Origin: Arion vulgaris
Taxonomy: Eukaryota; Mollusca; Gastropoda; Stylommatophora; Arionidae
Length of the DNA: 64,000 bases
Direction of reading: 5' to 3'
Assembly: GCA_020796225.1 (NCBI GenBank)
Contig: CM036758.1
Span: 70,468,366-70,532,365 of the forward strand
Shown: positions 52,190-62,868 of the stretch, piece by piece
How the letters are laid out: each line of letters begins with the position of its first letter
How positions within the stretch are numbered: the stretch's first letter is position 1
Position numbers and translations under genes: made by a program
The notes under the pieces: model-generated
Databases searched by the model: none
What the model was told of the DNA's origin: nothing
Seen by the model: the letters and a program-made list of their open reading frames with translations, nothing else

Positions 52190-52660
52190 AGACCACAAGA
52201 GAATGATAAGAAACTCATGAACTTCTAAAACCACTAATGTTGATGTGCTGAAGGAGACCATGGCATCGAGAAAACTCATCAAAGTATGAAAAAGACAATC
52301 ATCATTTCTCAAACTTGTTATGAGAAATGGAGGTTTAGAACACATAGTGACAACCGGCTAAATTACAAGAGCTTGGATGGAAGATTGGAGTGGCCAGAAA
52401 AGAACAACTCAATAGACTCATCAATCAACATCGAACTGGTAGTCAGTCGCTGGGCACTGTTGGCGATATTGCTAAGGAGATCAGAGCACCTATGGACATG
52501 TCTGAAGTGCAATGAAGATATTCTAAACTGAAACTGAGTGACAACCGGCAAAATCAATGGGGAAGCGAGACTAACGAACAATAGAGAAAGAAAATTCTGG
52601 ACAGCCCGGCTTCATGACACAGAAGAGTGTCAACATCCAAACTTAGTCAGTGACTAATGA
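52190..52660 (+). mobile_element. LINE remnants, families F and G interleaved
   Basis: Family F at 52190-52365 and 52540-52660 (TGAGAAATGGAGGTTTAGAA, CACATAGTGACAACCGG, TTCTGGACAGCCCGGCTTCA) surrounds a family G tail at 52366-52540 (NIELVVSRWALLAILLRRSE, HLWTCLKCNEDILN). GTGACAACCGGC.AAAT occurs at both sides (52347 and 52538), a likely target-site duplication of the inserted G tail. Confidence 0.7.
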
Positions 52661-52763
52661 CAAGTGTTTGTGGAAATCCATTATTACCCACACAACCAAC
52701 ATAGCATATGATGATGGTTATAGTTTTATTAAACTGTTTGTCTAAATTACCTTTTCTTTTCAG

Positions 52764-52958
52764 ACGCAGTGGGGAAGTTACTCATATAAAAATTCAGAAT
52801 ACAGGAGACTCTTATGACCTGTATGGCGGAGAAACTTTTGCCACTCTATCAGAACTGGTACAGTATTATATGGAAAACCAGGAACAGTTGAAAGAGAAGA
52901 ATGGAACAGTTATCAAGCTGAAATACCCGATGGCCTCAGTAGATCCAACACCAGAAAG
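52764..52958 (+). CDS. PTPN11: SHP2-type phosphatase exon 3: N-SH2, second half (residues 47-111)
   Basis: Acceptor TTTTCTTTTCAG, donor AGAAAG|GTGATC (phase 2). Encodes [52 protein letters not shown]. Asp62 and Glu77 correspond to human Asp61 and Glu76, the N-SH2 residues that plug the catalytic cleft in the closed state, so the autoinhibited design is kept. Human Tyr62 is Ser63 here; Tyr63 is kept. Confidence 0.97.
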
Positions 52959-53119
52959 GTGATCTTGTCCAGTGTATTTTTAACTTAATAATTTTTTTTT
53001 TTTTAATCCTGAAAGTATATTCATTTTTAAATGTTTTATTGTAGTTCCTTAATCCATCTGTGATTATCAATATCTTACCTCCAATATGGGTACTTTCATA
53101 ACCAGTTTGTTTGATTGGG

Positions 53120-53425
53120 GACAATCAAAGGCTAGCATTGGAGACAAACCTACATTAAAACTGGACGGTAAGTGGCAAACCATGCTCCATTAACAAGCGT
53201 GATGCTGGCAGATGCTGCCATCAATCGAGGCAGGTCTGCCTTAGGTGCTGGCCTGAGCAAAGGTAGCAGCCTGCTACCTTGTGGGTTTGGCTGGGGACAC
53301 ACAGGAAGGATAAGCACGACTCCAATAGCGCTGTAAGACTGTGCGCGTACATCCGTTCTTGATGTTTGGCTGCTTATATATCACAATAGATTGATAAACG
53401 CGGCCTAAGAACGACCCGAGAGAGA
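53120..53425 (+). mobile_element. Dispersed repeat R2 remnants
   Basis: GGGGACAATCAAAGGC, GCATTGGAGACAAACC, TAAAACTGGACGGTAAG, then GGTTTGGCTGGGGACACA, AGGAAGGATAAGCACGACTC, TTGATGTTTGGCTGCTTATA. Two incomplete copies in tandem, parallel to 42145-42260 and inverted to 38985-39235. Confidence 0.6.
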
Positions 53426-53575
53426 TATAACCAGTTTGTCAACAGTACTTTCATTGTATTAAGCTCCTGTGTTTCTAGAATAGTATATATTAGTCAAGTG
53501 GTGTGCAAAAACAGTTCCATTGTTTATGTGCCATTATTTTGTAGTTTATTATTTTGTGGTCATTGTTCCCAGCAG

Positions 53576-53738
53576 ATGGTTTCATGGTCACCTGACCGGC
53601 CGGGAGGCAGAGCGACTGTTGTTAGAGAAGGGAAAGAATTCCAGTTTTCTTGTTAGAGAGAGCCAGAGCAAGCCTGGTGATTTTGTGATATCAGTTAAAT
53701 GTGAGGACAGGGTAACACATGTGAAGATTCGATATCAG
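53576..53738 (+). CDS. PTPN11: SHP2-type phosphatase exon 4: C-SH2, first half (residues 112-166)
   Basis: Acceptor GTTCCCAGCAG, donor ATCAG|GTAATT (phase 0). Encodes [40 protein letters not shown], then [15 protein letters not shown] carries phosphotyrosine-binding Arg139. The loop after SVK is much shorter than in human SHP2, which has an extra Gly/Asp/Lys-rich insert there. Confidence 0.97.
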
Positions 53739-53774
53739 GTAATTTCTATTTGTTAATTCTTGTCATCGCCCGAG

Positions 53775-53865
53775 TGGTTACCAGGGCCCAAATTAGGGTA
53801 TAAAGAATAGAACCATTGTTACCTGCCATGTACTTAGTTGTAAGAGACGACTAAGGAGGTGGGCA
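53775..53865 (+). mobile_element. Dispersed repeat R1-like, short copy
   Basis: GGGCCCAAATTAGGGTATAA, AGAATAGAACCATTGTTACC, GTAAGAGACGACTAAGGAGG; a short relative of 46880-47120 just inside SHP2 intron 4. Confidence 0.7.
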
Positions 53866-54479
53866 TAGACCAAGAAAATTCATAGCTCATTAAAAAGCTG
53901 TAGCTACTGCCTGTAGTACCGCTTTTGGGGCGGTTGGGGACAAGAACCTGAGGAATTTAAGGGCTGCATGTCTAGTGCAGTCGGTCTCAAAGCTGTTCAG
54001 GTTATGATTTTTCATTTATGCCCACAATAGAAAAAATCGTTTGCCTTACCATGAGTTGAACATAGTTAGCCACCCAAGGAAAAAGAAGGATCCCACAAGA
54101 AAGACGGAATACAAGATAATCTGCAAAAGATGGCTTTGGGTAGGAGGGCTTGAAAGACCTTGGTTGCGGACGTATGCCTCCCAAGGGTTTAGGGTGGTGA
54201 AGAATTCTTGTCATGTAATGTGATATAGATAAGACTTCTACACACTCTCTATGCTCCTCTGTCTTTTGTGACTTTCAGTACAGTATGCCTTTGTGCATAC
54301 ATTTTGTATCTGAATCATGTTTTGTGGTTAAATCTGGTGTAACTTGGATGCTTCGAAAGAATTACGTTCTTATTTTTCATGTTTGTTGGCCTTCATGCTC
54401 TGAATTATGAACAAAATAATGTGATTTCATTTTTATTGTGTTTCACGATATTACTTATCACTAACACCTGTTGGTGAAC

Positions 54480-55210
54480 ACTTAAACAAATTGCTTTTTA
54501 TGGACGATTAGACAGTCGTATCGACAACAGAACAACTACAACACATTAACAGACTCCAGTTAACACGCAGTGACCACAGTATGAGAATAAACATTGACAA
54601 AACATAATGGCATTTGAGAGGAAAGCACCACCAATATCTCCATCGACAAACATCCATTAAAACAAGTTAAAGATTTTTACATATCTAGAGAGGATTTTGT
54701 CAGCAAATGGAAGAATAACTAACACAATCCAACATAGATGCAATGAATCAAATCATAGGGCAAATGGAAGCATGTCACTATGCACACTAAAAGAGCATTG
54801 TACAACACAATCTTTCTCCTAACTTCATGCTATCAGTGCCAAACTGGACGCTGACATCAAACGATAGATAAAAACTAGTTGCGACAGAGATTGTCAATGC
54901 AGAATGCTGGGAGTATCAAGAAGAGACCAGTTTAGAAATGAAGACATCAGGAAAAAGTCTCTACAACATCAGTACTGAACTTCATTAAGAAACAACAAAT
55001 CAGGTTACCAACAGACGGTGCGCTTCAAAGAGCAATGCTACTCTTATACAGTTGGTACAAAGCAAAAGGTGGACCACAGAAATAACAGAGGCAGTGAATG
55101 ACACTATTTATGTAGTGTACAAAAAAAGGCAGTTCTATAAATCTCATCTTAACCTGCTGACGTTGTGACAACAAAACAAGATCAGAGAAAAGAAGAGAAG
55201 TTGCATCACT
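54480..55210 (+). mobile_element. RTE-like LINE fragment, family A
   Basis: Parallel to 45390-46186 with many indels: GAACAACTACAACACATTAA, CAGACTCCAGTTAACACG, AATAAACATTGACAAAACA, CAGTGCCAAACTGGACGCTG, GAGACCAGTTTAGAAATGAA, GACATCAGGAAAAAG and an AGAAAAGAAG tail. Confidence 0.85.
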
Positions 55211-55224
55211 AATAAACTTGTTAC

Positions 55225-55302
55225 GGACCAATAAAATTGTCATTCGGAAAGTGTGGCCCATGGAATAAAGTTTGGGAATCCCTGCTCTAGGGTGACCAAT
55301 AT
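55225..55302 (-). mobile_element. hAT-family transposon end
   Basis: AAAGTGTGGCCCATGGAAT, AAAGTTTGGGAATCCCTGCT is the reverse of a CAG.GGTTCCCAAACTTT...TGGGCCAC terminus typical of hAT elements. Partner end not seen. Confidence 0.5.
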
Positions 55303-55392
55303 ACCTGCGCACAGAAGAAGTGGATTTAAAAGGGTGTTTCTTTTTTGGTGGTGATGACAATTGTCTATATTTATATTATTACAATTTTTCAG

Positions 55393-55509
55393 TCCAACCA
55401 GTATGATGTCGGAGGAGGTGAAAAGTTTGACTCTTTGACTGAGCTTGTGGAGCATTACAAGAAAAGTCCAATGGTGGAAACCTCTGGAACAGTAGTTTAT
55501 ATAAAACAT
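55393..55509 (+). CDS. PTPN11: SHP2-type phosphatase exon 5: C-SH2, second half (residues 167-205)
   Basis: Acceptor ACAATTTTTCAG, donor AAACAT|GTGAGC (phase 0). Encodes [37 protein letters not shown], nearly identical to human [33 protein letters not shown]. Confidence 0.97.
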
Positions 55510-55594
55510 GTGAGCTCTTTAGTTGTAGTTAATTTGTTATCAGAATTAATATTTTAATAGAAACCTATTTTTGTTTTGTTTAGCAGATCGTCCA

Positions 55595-55845
55595 CGTGGT
55601 GCCGGCGCCTGCAAGGGAAGAAAAGAATAGTATATCTGCGACCTACAAGACGTGTATGTGGCGACTGATGTAGGACCTATTAAATAACAAGCATCGCAGA
55701 AAGCTGATGTTCTGGCCTACTTGTGGGTGCATAACTGGCACAACGTACAATCGCTCTTAGGCTCAGATCATATACAAATAACAGAGAGTGGTTAACAAGT
55801 GGTCGATATGGAGCGTTCGAAGAAGCAGAAGAAAAGAAGTTTAGC
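55595..55845 (+). mobile_element. Dispersed repeat R1
   Basis: GTGGTGCCGGCGCCTGCAAG, GAATAGTATATCTGCGACC, GCGACTGATGTAGGACC, GTGCATAACTGGCACAACGT, GGTCGATATGGAGCGTTCG, AAGAAGCAGAAG tail. Confidence 0.8.
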
Positions 55846-56029
55846 AGATAGTGATGGCTATGCTGTAATAGGGAGGTACTGTTACAACTGGTTACACGAT
55901 ACCCCCCTGTTACAATGTATGTTAGAATTCTTGTATCTCACTGGTTCAATGTATATACAACATTTATGTACATGAACAAATGTTTGTGTTAATATCATTA
56001 TCAAGACGAGTATTTTGTTGTTAGTAAAC

Positions 56030-56285
56030 TCGCTTCTTAGGCTAGTGGTCCGGGTTTAATTCCACAATGGGCGTGGAATATTTTTCAGACTGTAACAGCT
56101 CTCAGGTCCACACAGCCTCAATTGGGCACCAGGAAAAGCACTGGGAAGTAAAGGTGGCTGTAAATGTTGTAAAAGTGAAATGTTTGATCACATACACAAT
56201 TTTATGTGCCGATGAAAAATATGGTCCTAACACCATATTACCCAATATACCTCTAGGTATAAAAAAGGTTTTCTTTCCTTTCCTA
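56030..56285 (+). mobile_element. tRNA-derived SINE, type 5
   Basis: Head: AGTAAACTCGCTTCTTAGGC, B box CCGGGTTTAATTCC. Body: AACAGCTCTCAGGTCCAC, TCAATTGGGCACCAGGAAAA, GGGAAGTAAAGGTGGC, CACCATATTACCCAATATAC, CTCTAGGTATAAAAAAGG. ~75-80% like 58320-58590 by eye. Confidence 0.8.
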
Positions 56286-56397
56286 TTTTTTATTTGCTAA
56301 TATGTATATGCTTGATCACTAAAACATATTTACTGAAAAATTGTTTGAGTTTTCAAAAATAATGTTATTTTGCAATTCGTTTTGTGCTCATTGACAG

Positions 56398-56523
56398 CCA
56401 TTGTACAACAGTCGAGTGATGGCATCGTCTCTAGAAAACAGGATAAAACAGTTGCAGACAGAGGATGATGTCAGTCAGAAGTCAAACAATGCCTTCCATG
56501 AAGGGTTCTGGGGAGAATTTCAT
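56398..56523 (+). CDS. PTPN11: SHP2-type phosphatase exon 6: linker between C-SH2 and PTP (residues 206-247)
   Basis: Acceptor CATTGACAG, donor TTTCAT|GTAAGT (phase 0). Encodes PLYNSRVMASSLENRIKQLQ, then NNAFHEGFWGEFH, aligned with human PLNTTRINAAEIESRVREL...GFWEEFE. Confidence 0.95.
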
Positions 56524-56611
56524 GTAAGTAACATGGTTAAAGAACACAACAAATTAGTGACTTATTTAGTTGCTTGTCTCTATTCCCAGTTTAGAGGTTG
56601 TCCACAGATCA

Positions 56612-56755
56612 ATAGTTGAGGATCTAAACTACAAATACCCCTGAAGTTGGAGAAGACACACTTGTATGGCGGGTGACACTGATACAAAGGGAAAGCATAC
56701 ATTCACGCAAAAATCAGTAAGAAGCGCCTGAATTCATAGTGGGCAAGAAGAGGTT
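56612..56755 (+). mobile_element. Dispersed repeat R4, 3' part
   Basis: GTTGAGGATCTAAACTACAA, ACCCCTGAAGTTGGAGAAG, CTTGTATGGCGGGTGACACT, CACGCAAAAATCAGTAAGAA, GCGGG-like CATAGTGGGCAAGAAGAGG; parallel to 36400-36560. Confidence 0.65.
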
Positions 56756-57029
56756 GTCCAGATGGAACATCACACAATTTTATCGGCTGTTTTTTTAATT
56801 TGGGTTTGGTTTCAGTCTTGATTGTCATCCCAGCAAACTTTGGGCTCTCATAGAGGTCCAAGTCCTTGTCTGTTTTTTTAGTCATGCTCTTCATCAATAT
56901 TGGCCTCTTTGTCTCAGAAGAGTAGTGTCTTTATACTCAGTGACTTCATGAGTATGATTCGTGAAGTGCTTAAAATTCTTGGTTAGTGGTTCATCTCTGG
57001 GATTTACATAAAAACCATGTCCCTTCTTA

Positions 57030-57275
57030 AAAGGTCTAAAGCGTAAGGATTAGCTTCATTGCACTGGGTTTTACATCATATAGCTTGGTCCCTCTCCGCA
57101 GAAATGGCACACCACCTGCCGAGAAAATTGCACAAAAACATGAAATCCATAACTCCAGCAATACTCATAGGGTTCTCTAGACAATAAATTTACTTACGAA
57201 CAGAGTGGCGCGGTCCGGATTTGAACCTAGAACCTTCAAAACACAAGGAAACGGCTTAGCCACAGGGATCACATC
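57030..57275 (-). mobile_element. tRNA-derived SINE, type 1, inverted
   Basis: The reverse complement has the B box GGTTCAAATCCGG, then ACTCTGTTCGTAAGTAAATT, AGTATTGCTGGAGTTATGG, CAGGTGGTGTGCCATTTCTG, CGGAGAGGGACCAAGC and AAACCCAGTGCAATGAAGC, matching 12530-12782. Confidence 0.85.
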
Positions 57276-57355
57276 TTGTACCTTTCAAGCAATTTTAGTT
57301 GTTCATTTCTATTTTTGCATGTGATATAACCAGTTTGTATTTTGTCTGTTGACAG

Positions 57356-57455
57356 CAATTACAGCAAGCAGAGTTCATCGGCATGCGCTACACAAGGGAA
57401 AAAGGAACCAAACCAGAAAATAAAGCTAAGAATAGATATAAGAATATCCTGCCGT
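57356..57455 (+). CDS. PTPN11: SHP2-type phosphatase exon 7: start of PTP domain (residues 248-280)
   Basis: Acceptor CTGTTGACAG, donor CCGT|GTGAGT (phase 1). Encodes QLQQAEFIGMRYTREKGTKP, ENKAKNRYKNILP. KNRYKNILP is PTP motif 1, at the base of the catalytic domain. Confidence 0.96.
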
Positions 57456-57569
57456 GTGAGTATAATAGACTGATACAATAGAGTTATAGTATCATCTTCA
57501 TCATGTGCCATGTCAGCTGGCATATTCAATGTTGCATCTTTAAACAGTTGTCCTAAGCACTGGTTAGTT

Positions 57570-58000
57570 GGAGGCTGGTTCCGTGCACCAGCAATAGACT
57601 GAATCGCTACAAGCATCAACAATTTGCAGGATTACATTCATTTTCATTCCGGGGCACATGGGTGTCATTGGCAATGAGAGAATAGACAGGCTGGCTGGCT
57701 CTGCCACCATATCGGGGATCAGCCAATGGATAGAGCTAACATTTTGAACGCCCTCATAGAATGTGGGCGCAAAGAGGATTTTCATCTGAACCAATCTATG
57801 TCAACTGCTAGATTGAGAGAGCTTTTATTGAAGACTGGAGTGGCCAAAAAAAACATCACAACAGGTATATGAATAGGCTCATCAATCAAAATAGAACTGG
57901 TATGGTTGGTCGCTGGACACTGTTGGAGATATTGTGAAGAAGATTGAAGCACCTATGGGCATGTCCAAAGTGCAATAAAGATATTCTAAACTAAAACTTA
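57570..58000 (+). mobile_element. LINE RNase H tail remnant, family G
   Basis: The plus strand reads LEAGSVHQQ, IHFHSGAHGCHWQ-type broken pieces of FRGTWVSLAMRE, RLAGSATISG, ANILNALIECGRKEDFHLNQ, MSTARLRELLLKTGVAKK, NRTGMVGRWTLLEIL, and ends CTAAACTAAAACTTA. Parallel to 14040-14478. Confidence 0.75.
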
Positions 58001-58319
58001 TGTCTAATTATTGTATGAAAATGAAATAGGCTGCAAATAAGAACTGCTCAAGATGTGCAACCAGGAGAAAATGTACACATTGATGAAACACATTTGCTGG
58101 AACTGGATAAAACATATACTCAGTGACTAGCTCAAGGGTTACCCTGCGGTGAACTCTGGAGTGAAGACAAAAGAAGGGCAGACCAAAGACTACCTGGGTA
58201 GAAAAGAAATGTTCAGGAGAAAATGCAGTGTGGATCCGGCTTGGGGAACCCTGTAAAAGATGGCTGCTGGTTGAGCACAGTGGAGAGATTTTGTTGTTTT
58301 CCTACAATAGGCCAGAGAG

Positions 58320-58590
58320 CTGCAGTAGCGCAGCTTTTAGTGAACTCGCTTCTTAGGCTAGTGGTCCGGGTTCAATTCCAGAGTGGGCTCTGAATATTTG
58401 TCTGGCTGTAGCAGCTCTCAGGTCAATCCAGCCTCAATTGGGTACCAGGAAAAGCAGTGGGAAGTAAAGGTGGCCTGCATGATGTTGACCACATCAACCA
58501 TTGTGTGCCGACGGTCAATGAAAAATACCTAACACCATATTACCGAATATTCCTCGAGGTACGAAAAGGGTACCTTTACTTTTACCTACA
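58320..58590 (+). mobile_element. tRNA-derived SINE, type 5
   Basis: Head AGCTGCAGTAGCGCAGCTTT, B box CCGGGTTCAATTCC, body CAGCTCTCAGGTCAATCCAG, GGGTACCAGGAAAAGCAGTG, CACCATATTACCGAATATTC, TACGAAAAGGGTACC. Better copy of the pair with 56030-56285. Confidence 0.8.
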
Positions 58591-58908
58591 GTCTGCCACA
58601 AGTTTCTTGCCACTGACCGCTTATCTGTCCTTGTCCAAGAAATGAGGAAGAAGAATAAAAGAGACTGACAGCTACAACACCTTTATTAGTAGTAATTATG
58701 AGTAAGAGAATTATCTTAAAGTTATTCAATAACTACCTGTTGTGTGATGACACAGCAGTTGGCAGTGTTGCTCTCTAAATGCAGAGATTAGAGATCAAAT
58801 TGTGCTTCATTTTACTTCTTTATTCCGTCTGTGACTGACTACTTTATTCTGTGTGTCTTTATTTTGTCTTGACTTCTTTATTGTGAATCTGATATGTGTT
58901 TATCTCAG

Positions 58909-58988
58909 ATGATTACACAAGAGTTATCTTAGCTGATGGAAATGAAGACCTTGGCACAGATTACATCAATGCTAATCAAATTACATGG
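58909..58988 (+). CDS. PTPN11: SHP2-type phosphatase exon 8: PTP domain (residues 281-307), last in window
   Basis: Acceptor GTTTATCTCAG, donor ACATGG|GTAAGT (phase 0). Encodes DYTRVILADG, GTDYINANQITW, with PTP motif 2 DYINAN. The WPD loop and the catalytic HCSAGIGR signature would be coded to the right of the window. Confidence 0.95.
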
Positions 58989-59019
58989 GTAAGTTGCTGT
59001 ACAGAATGAAAGTATATTG

Positions 59020-59130
59020 AACCAGTGAGCCATGGATACCTTCAGCATGCATACGTTTCTTCATCTGTTAGGGGGAAGACTGAGCATCTATGAGTCTGTC
59101 TGAAGTACTATGATATTTGTTCAGTATCTG
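59020..59130 (+). mobile_element. LINE 3' tail (as at 2115)
   Basis: ACCAGTGAGCCATGGATACC, TTCAGCATGCATACG, GGGGAAGACTGAGCATCTAT, GAGTCTGTCTGAAGTACTAT; a decayed relative of 2115-2318. Confidence 0.5.
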
Positions 59131-59204
59131 GAGCATAGCAGGGCAATGTTAATGTTAGAATGTGATTTACATAATTGTTTTGAATTGCCATAGTATTATA
59201 TATA

Positions 59205-59440
59205 TATATATCAAAGAGTAGCTTGTCCCTTCCGGAACTTGGCTCCCATGACAGTAGTCCTGAAAAGCTCTTTATTCTGTGTACGGTGACCAGCATCAGC
59301 AGTAGTCATTCTCAGATCATCAATGATATCTTGCACCCATCGTCTTCTGGGTCTTCCTCTCATTCTTCTTTCAAGCCCCATTCCCTCCAAAATTACCTTT
59401 TCTAGGCACTCATATATATGTATATATATCATTATTATAA
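59205..59440 (-). mobile_element. RTE-like LINE 3' fragment, family D
   Basis: The minus strand reads LEKVILEGMGLERRMRGRPR, RRWVQDIIDDLRMTTADAGH, RTQNKELFRTTVMGAKFRKG, QATL. Intact over ~70 codons; flanked by (TA)n runs at 59200 and 59415. Confidence 0.85.
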
Positions 59441-59853
59441 TTGGTTACAAACATTGCACCCCATAGATAACATTTGAAAAGGGTGTAGATCTTCATTGGT
59501 TAGTCATAATATATAGACAGAAAGGTCCACAGCAGAACATACTGGTGGCCAAAATACAGGGAAAGAGAAAAGTAGCTGTTCAGGGCCAATAAATTTATAT
59601 TACCTTTATACCTTATATCATTTTTATGTATAATACCTGTATGGGCCAATACCTTTATATCATTTGTATGTATAAATTCATCTGCAGTTTTCTTAATTAC
59701 TAACAGATTTTTATAAGTAATATATCATTTTGTAAGTAAATGAATTCCCTCCACTGTGTTGTTGATATATAGAAATAATTGTCCATTTATTTTTAGTAGG
59801 AAGTTTGTAAATGTAAATTTATCCTTCCTTCCTTTCGTTCGCTTGAAATATGA

Positions 59854-60218
59854 CTATATATTCAATGTTGTCTCTTGTATGAACTTCACTGTCTTTTGTA
59901 GCTCACAGAGAGGTCCGTGTAGTTTTCTGTCGAGTGTTGTTTCGTTAGGCCAGTGAGTTTGCCTCAGTGTATCATATTCGGGGCAGTCTTGAAGTATATG
60001 CTCTGCAGTCTGGTGTGCCTGTCCACATGTACACATGACTGAATTGCCAATCTTGAATTTTGTATACATGTGGCTGGGAGCCGATTGTGTCCTGTTCTAA
60101 GGCGCAGAATGACAACTTGTTCCAATCTGCTCATATTATAGTAATCGTCTTGTGTTGGTATTTGTGGCTTTCTCATTGATTTAATCATCCTTTTCTTTTG
60201 GTGGTAGGTAACTGGCAC
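59854..60218 (-). pseudogene. LINE C-terminal region with Cys/His motif
   Basis: Two overlapping frames: MSRLEQVVILRLRTGHNRLP and, after a shift near 60000-60060, KIGNSVMCTCGQAHQTAEHI, LQDCPEYDTLRQTHWPNE. RLRTGHN and CxC...TxxHxLxxCP are the usual end of RNase H-type LINE ORF2. Confidence 0.75.
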
Positions 60219-60369
60219 ATCCGGTTGCTCTCCTGCAGCACCTTCCTTGGCAATCGGTCTGCTGTTTCATTTCCTGGTATTCCACTGTGAGAGGGTATCC
60301 ACTGCAAGACGACCCTGCGCTGCTTGGACAATTTAGACAGTAGGGTCTGTAGACCTGGCAATTTTCTGA

Positions 60370-61152
60370 CTAGAGTGCTGATTTTGCATCAGTCAAAAAT
60401 ACAACAGGTTGAGGATCGGGTCTGGTATTCAACAGTTTTTCAGTTGCCACCTTGATTGCCTGAATTTCTGCATCATAGTTGTGACAGAATTTCCTCATTG
60501 GTACTTTAATCGCATCTCTAGTGTTGTTTCGGTATTCTATGTACACTCCTGCTCCTCCATTCTTCACTGCATTTTCTGCTGACCCATGCGTGTATACCCG
60601 GACCCAGAGATCATGGGGGTATTCTTCATCAAGTAAACTGAGAGTGACTGTCTTGTGTTGTATGCTGTTCTGCTCATCCTTGTCGAGTATTCCTTTAACT
60701 TCTGTCTGGATACATACTTCTGGTTCAGTCTCCTCTCTCCAAGGGGTTTGCTCTGGCACAGACTTTAGGGGAACGCCAACTTTTGGTAGGTCTGAAGTTT
60801 GCCTATTCAGTCTTTTGGCCTGATGAATAAAGGTGCTTCTTTTCAGCCGCTCCATTGCTAGATTTTGGAATCTGTTTTCCATTGATGGCTTTGGCATACA
60901 CAGAAACTTTCTGCCTGCATCATCACTTTTGTGTCTGCGTTTTCTCAGTGCTTGTATTCCCCCCACTCTTTCCATCTCCACTATTGGTGTTGATTTCATT
61001 GCTCCTGTGATGACACGAAGCACCTGGTTTTGCACCTTATCGTGGTACTTGATGCTGGACACCATGCAGCTGACCCATATTCCAGGTGTGGTTGTATGCC
61101 CTGCTGATAAATATTTTAAGTATTTTTTGACTGGCGCCCCATGTGGTTCCAC
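60370..61152 (-). pseudogene. LINE RNase H domain, first catalytic Asp lost
   Basis: A 260-codon open frame with a connection region then RVYTHGSAENAVKNGGAGVY, NYDAEIQAIKVATEKL, VVFLTDAKSAL. The YTDGS Asp is His here; the Glu and second Asp remain. The frame stops at a TAG after SAL. Confidence 0.8.
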
Positions 61153-62088
61153 TTAATTTTCTCAGGATGGCTAACTTCCTCCTGGCCTTTGCTGCTGCTT
61201 TGTTGATGTGCTGCTTCCACGTCAGTCTATCATCGAATGTAACTCTGAGATAGGTAGGTTGCTTGTCTTCTCTTAGCAGTTCTCCATTTATTTTAATGGT
61301 GCCAGCTTTTGTTTGGGAGAGAGAGTAAAGAGTGTAGTGCTGCACTTATTTGTGTTGATGCTGACACACCATCTGTTTGCCCATGAGGTTAAGGCATCTG
61401 CAGCTCTTTGTATCAATTTGTGCCACTGTTGCATACTCATTTGTGCACCATATTACCAGATCATCAGCGTACATTGCAACTTTTACTCCCTGTGGTAACT
61501 CAGCAACCAGGTCGTTGATGAAAATCAAGAAGTGTGTGGCGGACAATACTCCTCCTTGAGGGACGCCATGGCGCAGTAGAACTTTTTACTCTTGAGACCA
61601 TCTAGATGCACTCTGGCTTTTCTGTTATGTAAGTATGCTTTATCCATCTGTACATCCTACCCTTTATTCTACTATTTCTCAGTTTCTTCAGCAGTCCTTC
61701 TTTCCAAACCTTGTCAAAGGCTTTCCTTAGGTCTATCCATGTCGCTAGTACCAGTTTCTTATCTTGGAACGCATCCTCAATCTCCTGAGAAAGGTACGTT
61801 GCTTGGTCTTCAGTAGAGTAGCACTGCCTGAAACCTGCCTGCTGTGACACAAGAATGTTTTCACTTTCAAGATACCACTGCAGTCGGAGATTAATTATAC
61901 GTTCCATTGTTTTGCAGAGACAACTTGTAAGACTGATCGGTCGGTAACTGGAGGCAGAAGAACTATCTTTTCCAGGTTTCGAGAGAGGTATCATGATTGC
62001 TTCTCTCCAGGTCTGTGGAATTTGACCCAAGATCCAACAATTATTGTAAATCTGCAGTAGCTTTGTTTTTGCTGCAGTTCCCAAGTTC
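61037..62088 (-). pseudogene. LINE reverse transcriptase domain
   Basis: 62088-61602: LQIYNNCWILGQIPQTWREA, IMIPLSKPGKD, SSYRPISLTSCLCKTMERII, QQAGFRQCYSTEDQATYLSQ, LATWIDLRKAFDKVWKEGLL. 61546-61346: FLIFINDLVAELPQGVK, VAMYADDLVIWCTN (catalytic YADD). 61345-61037: thumb with YLRVTFDDRLTWKQHI. Frameshifts separate the parts. Confidence 0.85.
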
Positions 62089-62092
62089 TTAA

Positions 62093-62751
62093 GGGGAATT
62101 CGGGTCTTGAAAATCAAGAATCTATTTTCGTTGTTTTCATATTAATATAAAATTTGTATAAGCATTTTGAAAGAGTATGACTTAGAATAGTAGAAAAAAT
62201 TAGTAAAAAAAAATGTCAAAGTGTTGCCATGGAAACAATACAAAATGGCCGCAAAAAAAAAATTTCAAATCCCTAAGGCTCTGAATCTAATGAATGTAAA
62301 TGAATTCTGTTTTCACTCTAAGGTGCGCAATTGTAATATCTAAAATATTACACATGATTTTTAGGATATATTAAATATTTAATTTTTATAAATTTTTTGG
62401 TAAAAATTCCCTCAAAATGTGGTCAAAAAAAGCTGTTTTTGGAGGGTGTGTTTACACAAAATTCATAAAAAATGTAATATTTAATATATCCTAAAAAGGA
62501 TCAGTAATTTTGTAGATATTACAATTGCGCACCTTAGAGTGAAAACAGAATTCATTTATATTCATTAACTTCAGAGCCTTAGGAATTTGAAATTTTGTGC
62601 TTGGTGGCCATTTTGTATTGTTTCCATGGCAACGCTTGACTTTTTTTTCTAATTTTTTCTACTATTCTAAGTCATAATCTTTCAAAATTGTTATACAAAT
62701 TCTACATTAATACCAAAGCAAAGAAAATAGTTTCCAGACCAGAGTCCCCCC
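62093..62751. mobile_element. TTAA-flanked foldback MITE inside the LINE
   Basis: TTAA at 62089-62092 and 62752-62755; ends GGGGAATTCGGGTCTTGAAA and, inverted, GGGGGACTCTGGTCTGGAAA. The internal arms are long inverted repeats (GTTGCCATGGAAACAATACA, CTAAGGTGCGCAATTGTAAT and their complements). No ORF. It splits the LINE frame between VFNEMI and LKNLGTAAKTK, and TTAA is duplicated at the site, as for piggyBac/Kolobok-type insertions. Confidence 0.9.
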
Positions 62752-62868
62752 TTAATCATCTCATTGAACACTCTATCAGTTCCTGATGATTTTCTCAATT
62801 TTAATTTGGATATTGCCAGTTCCAGTTCTTTAAATGTGATTGGGGTCTTCATCACTTCAGGTATGGTT

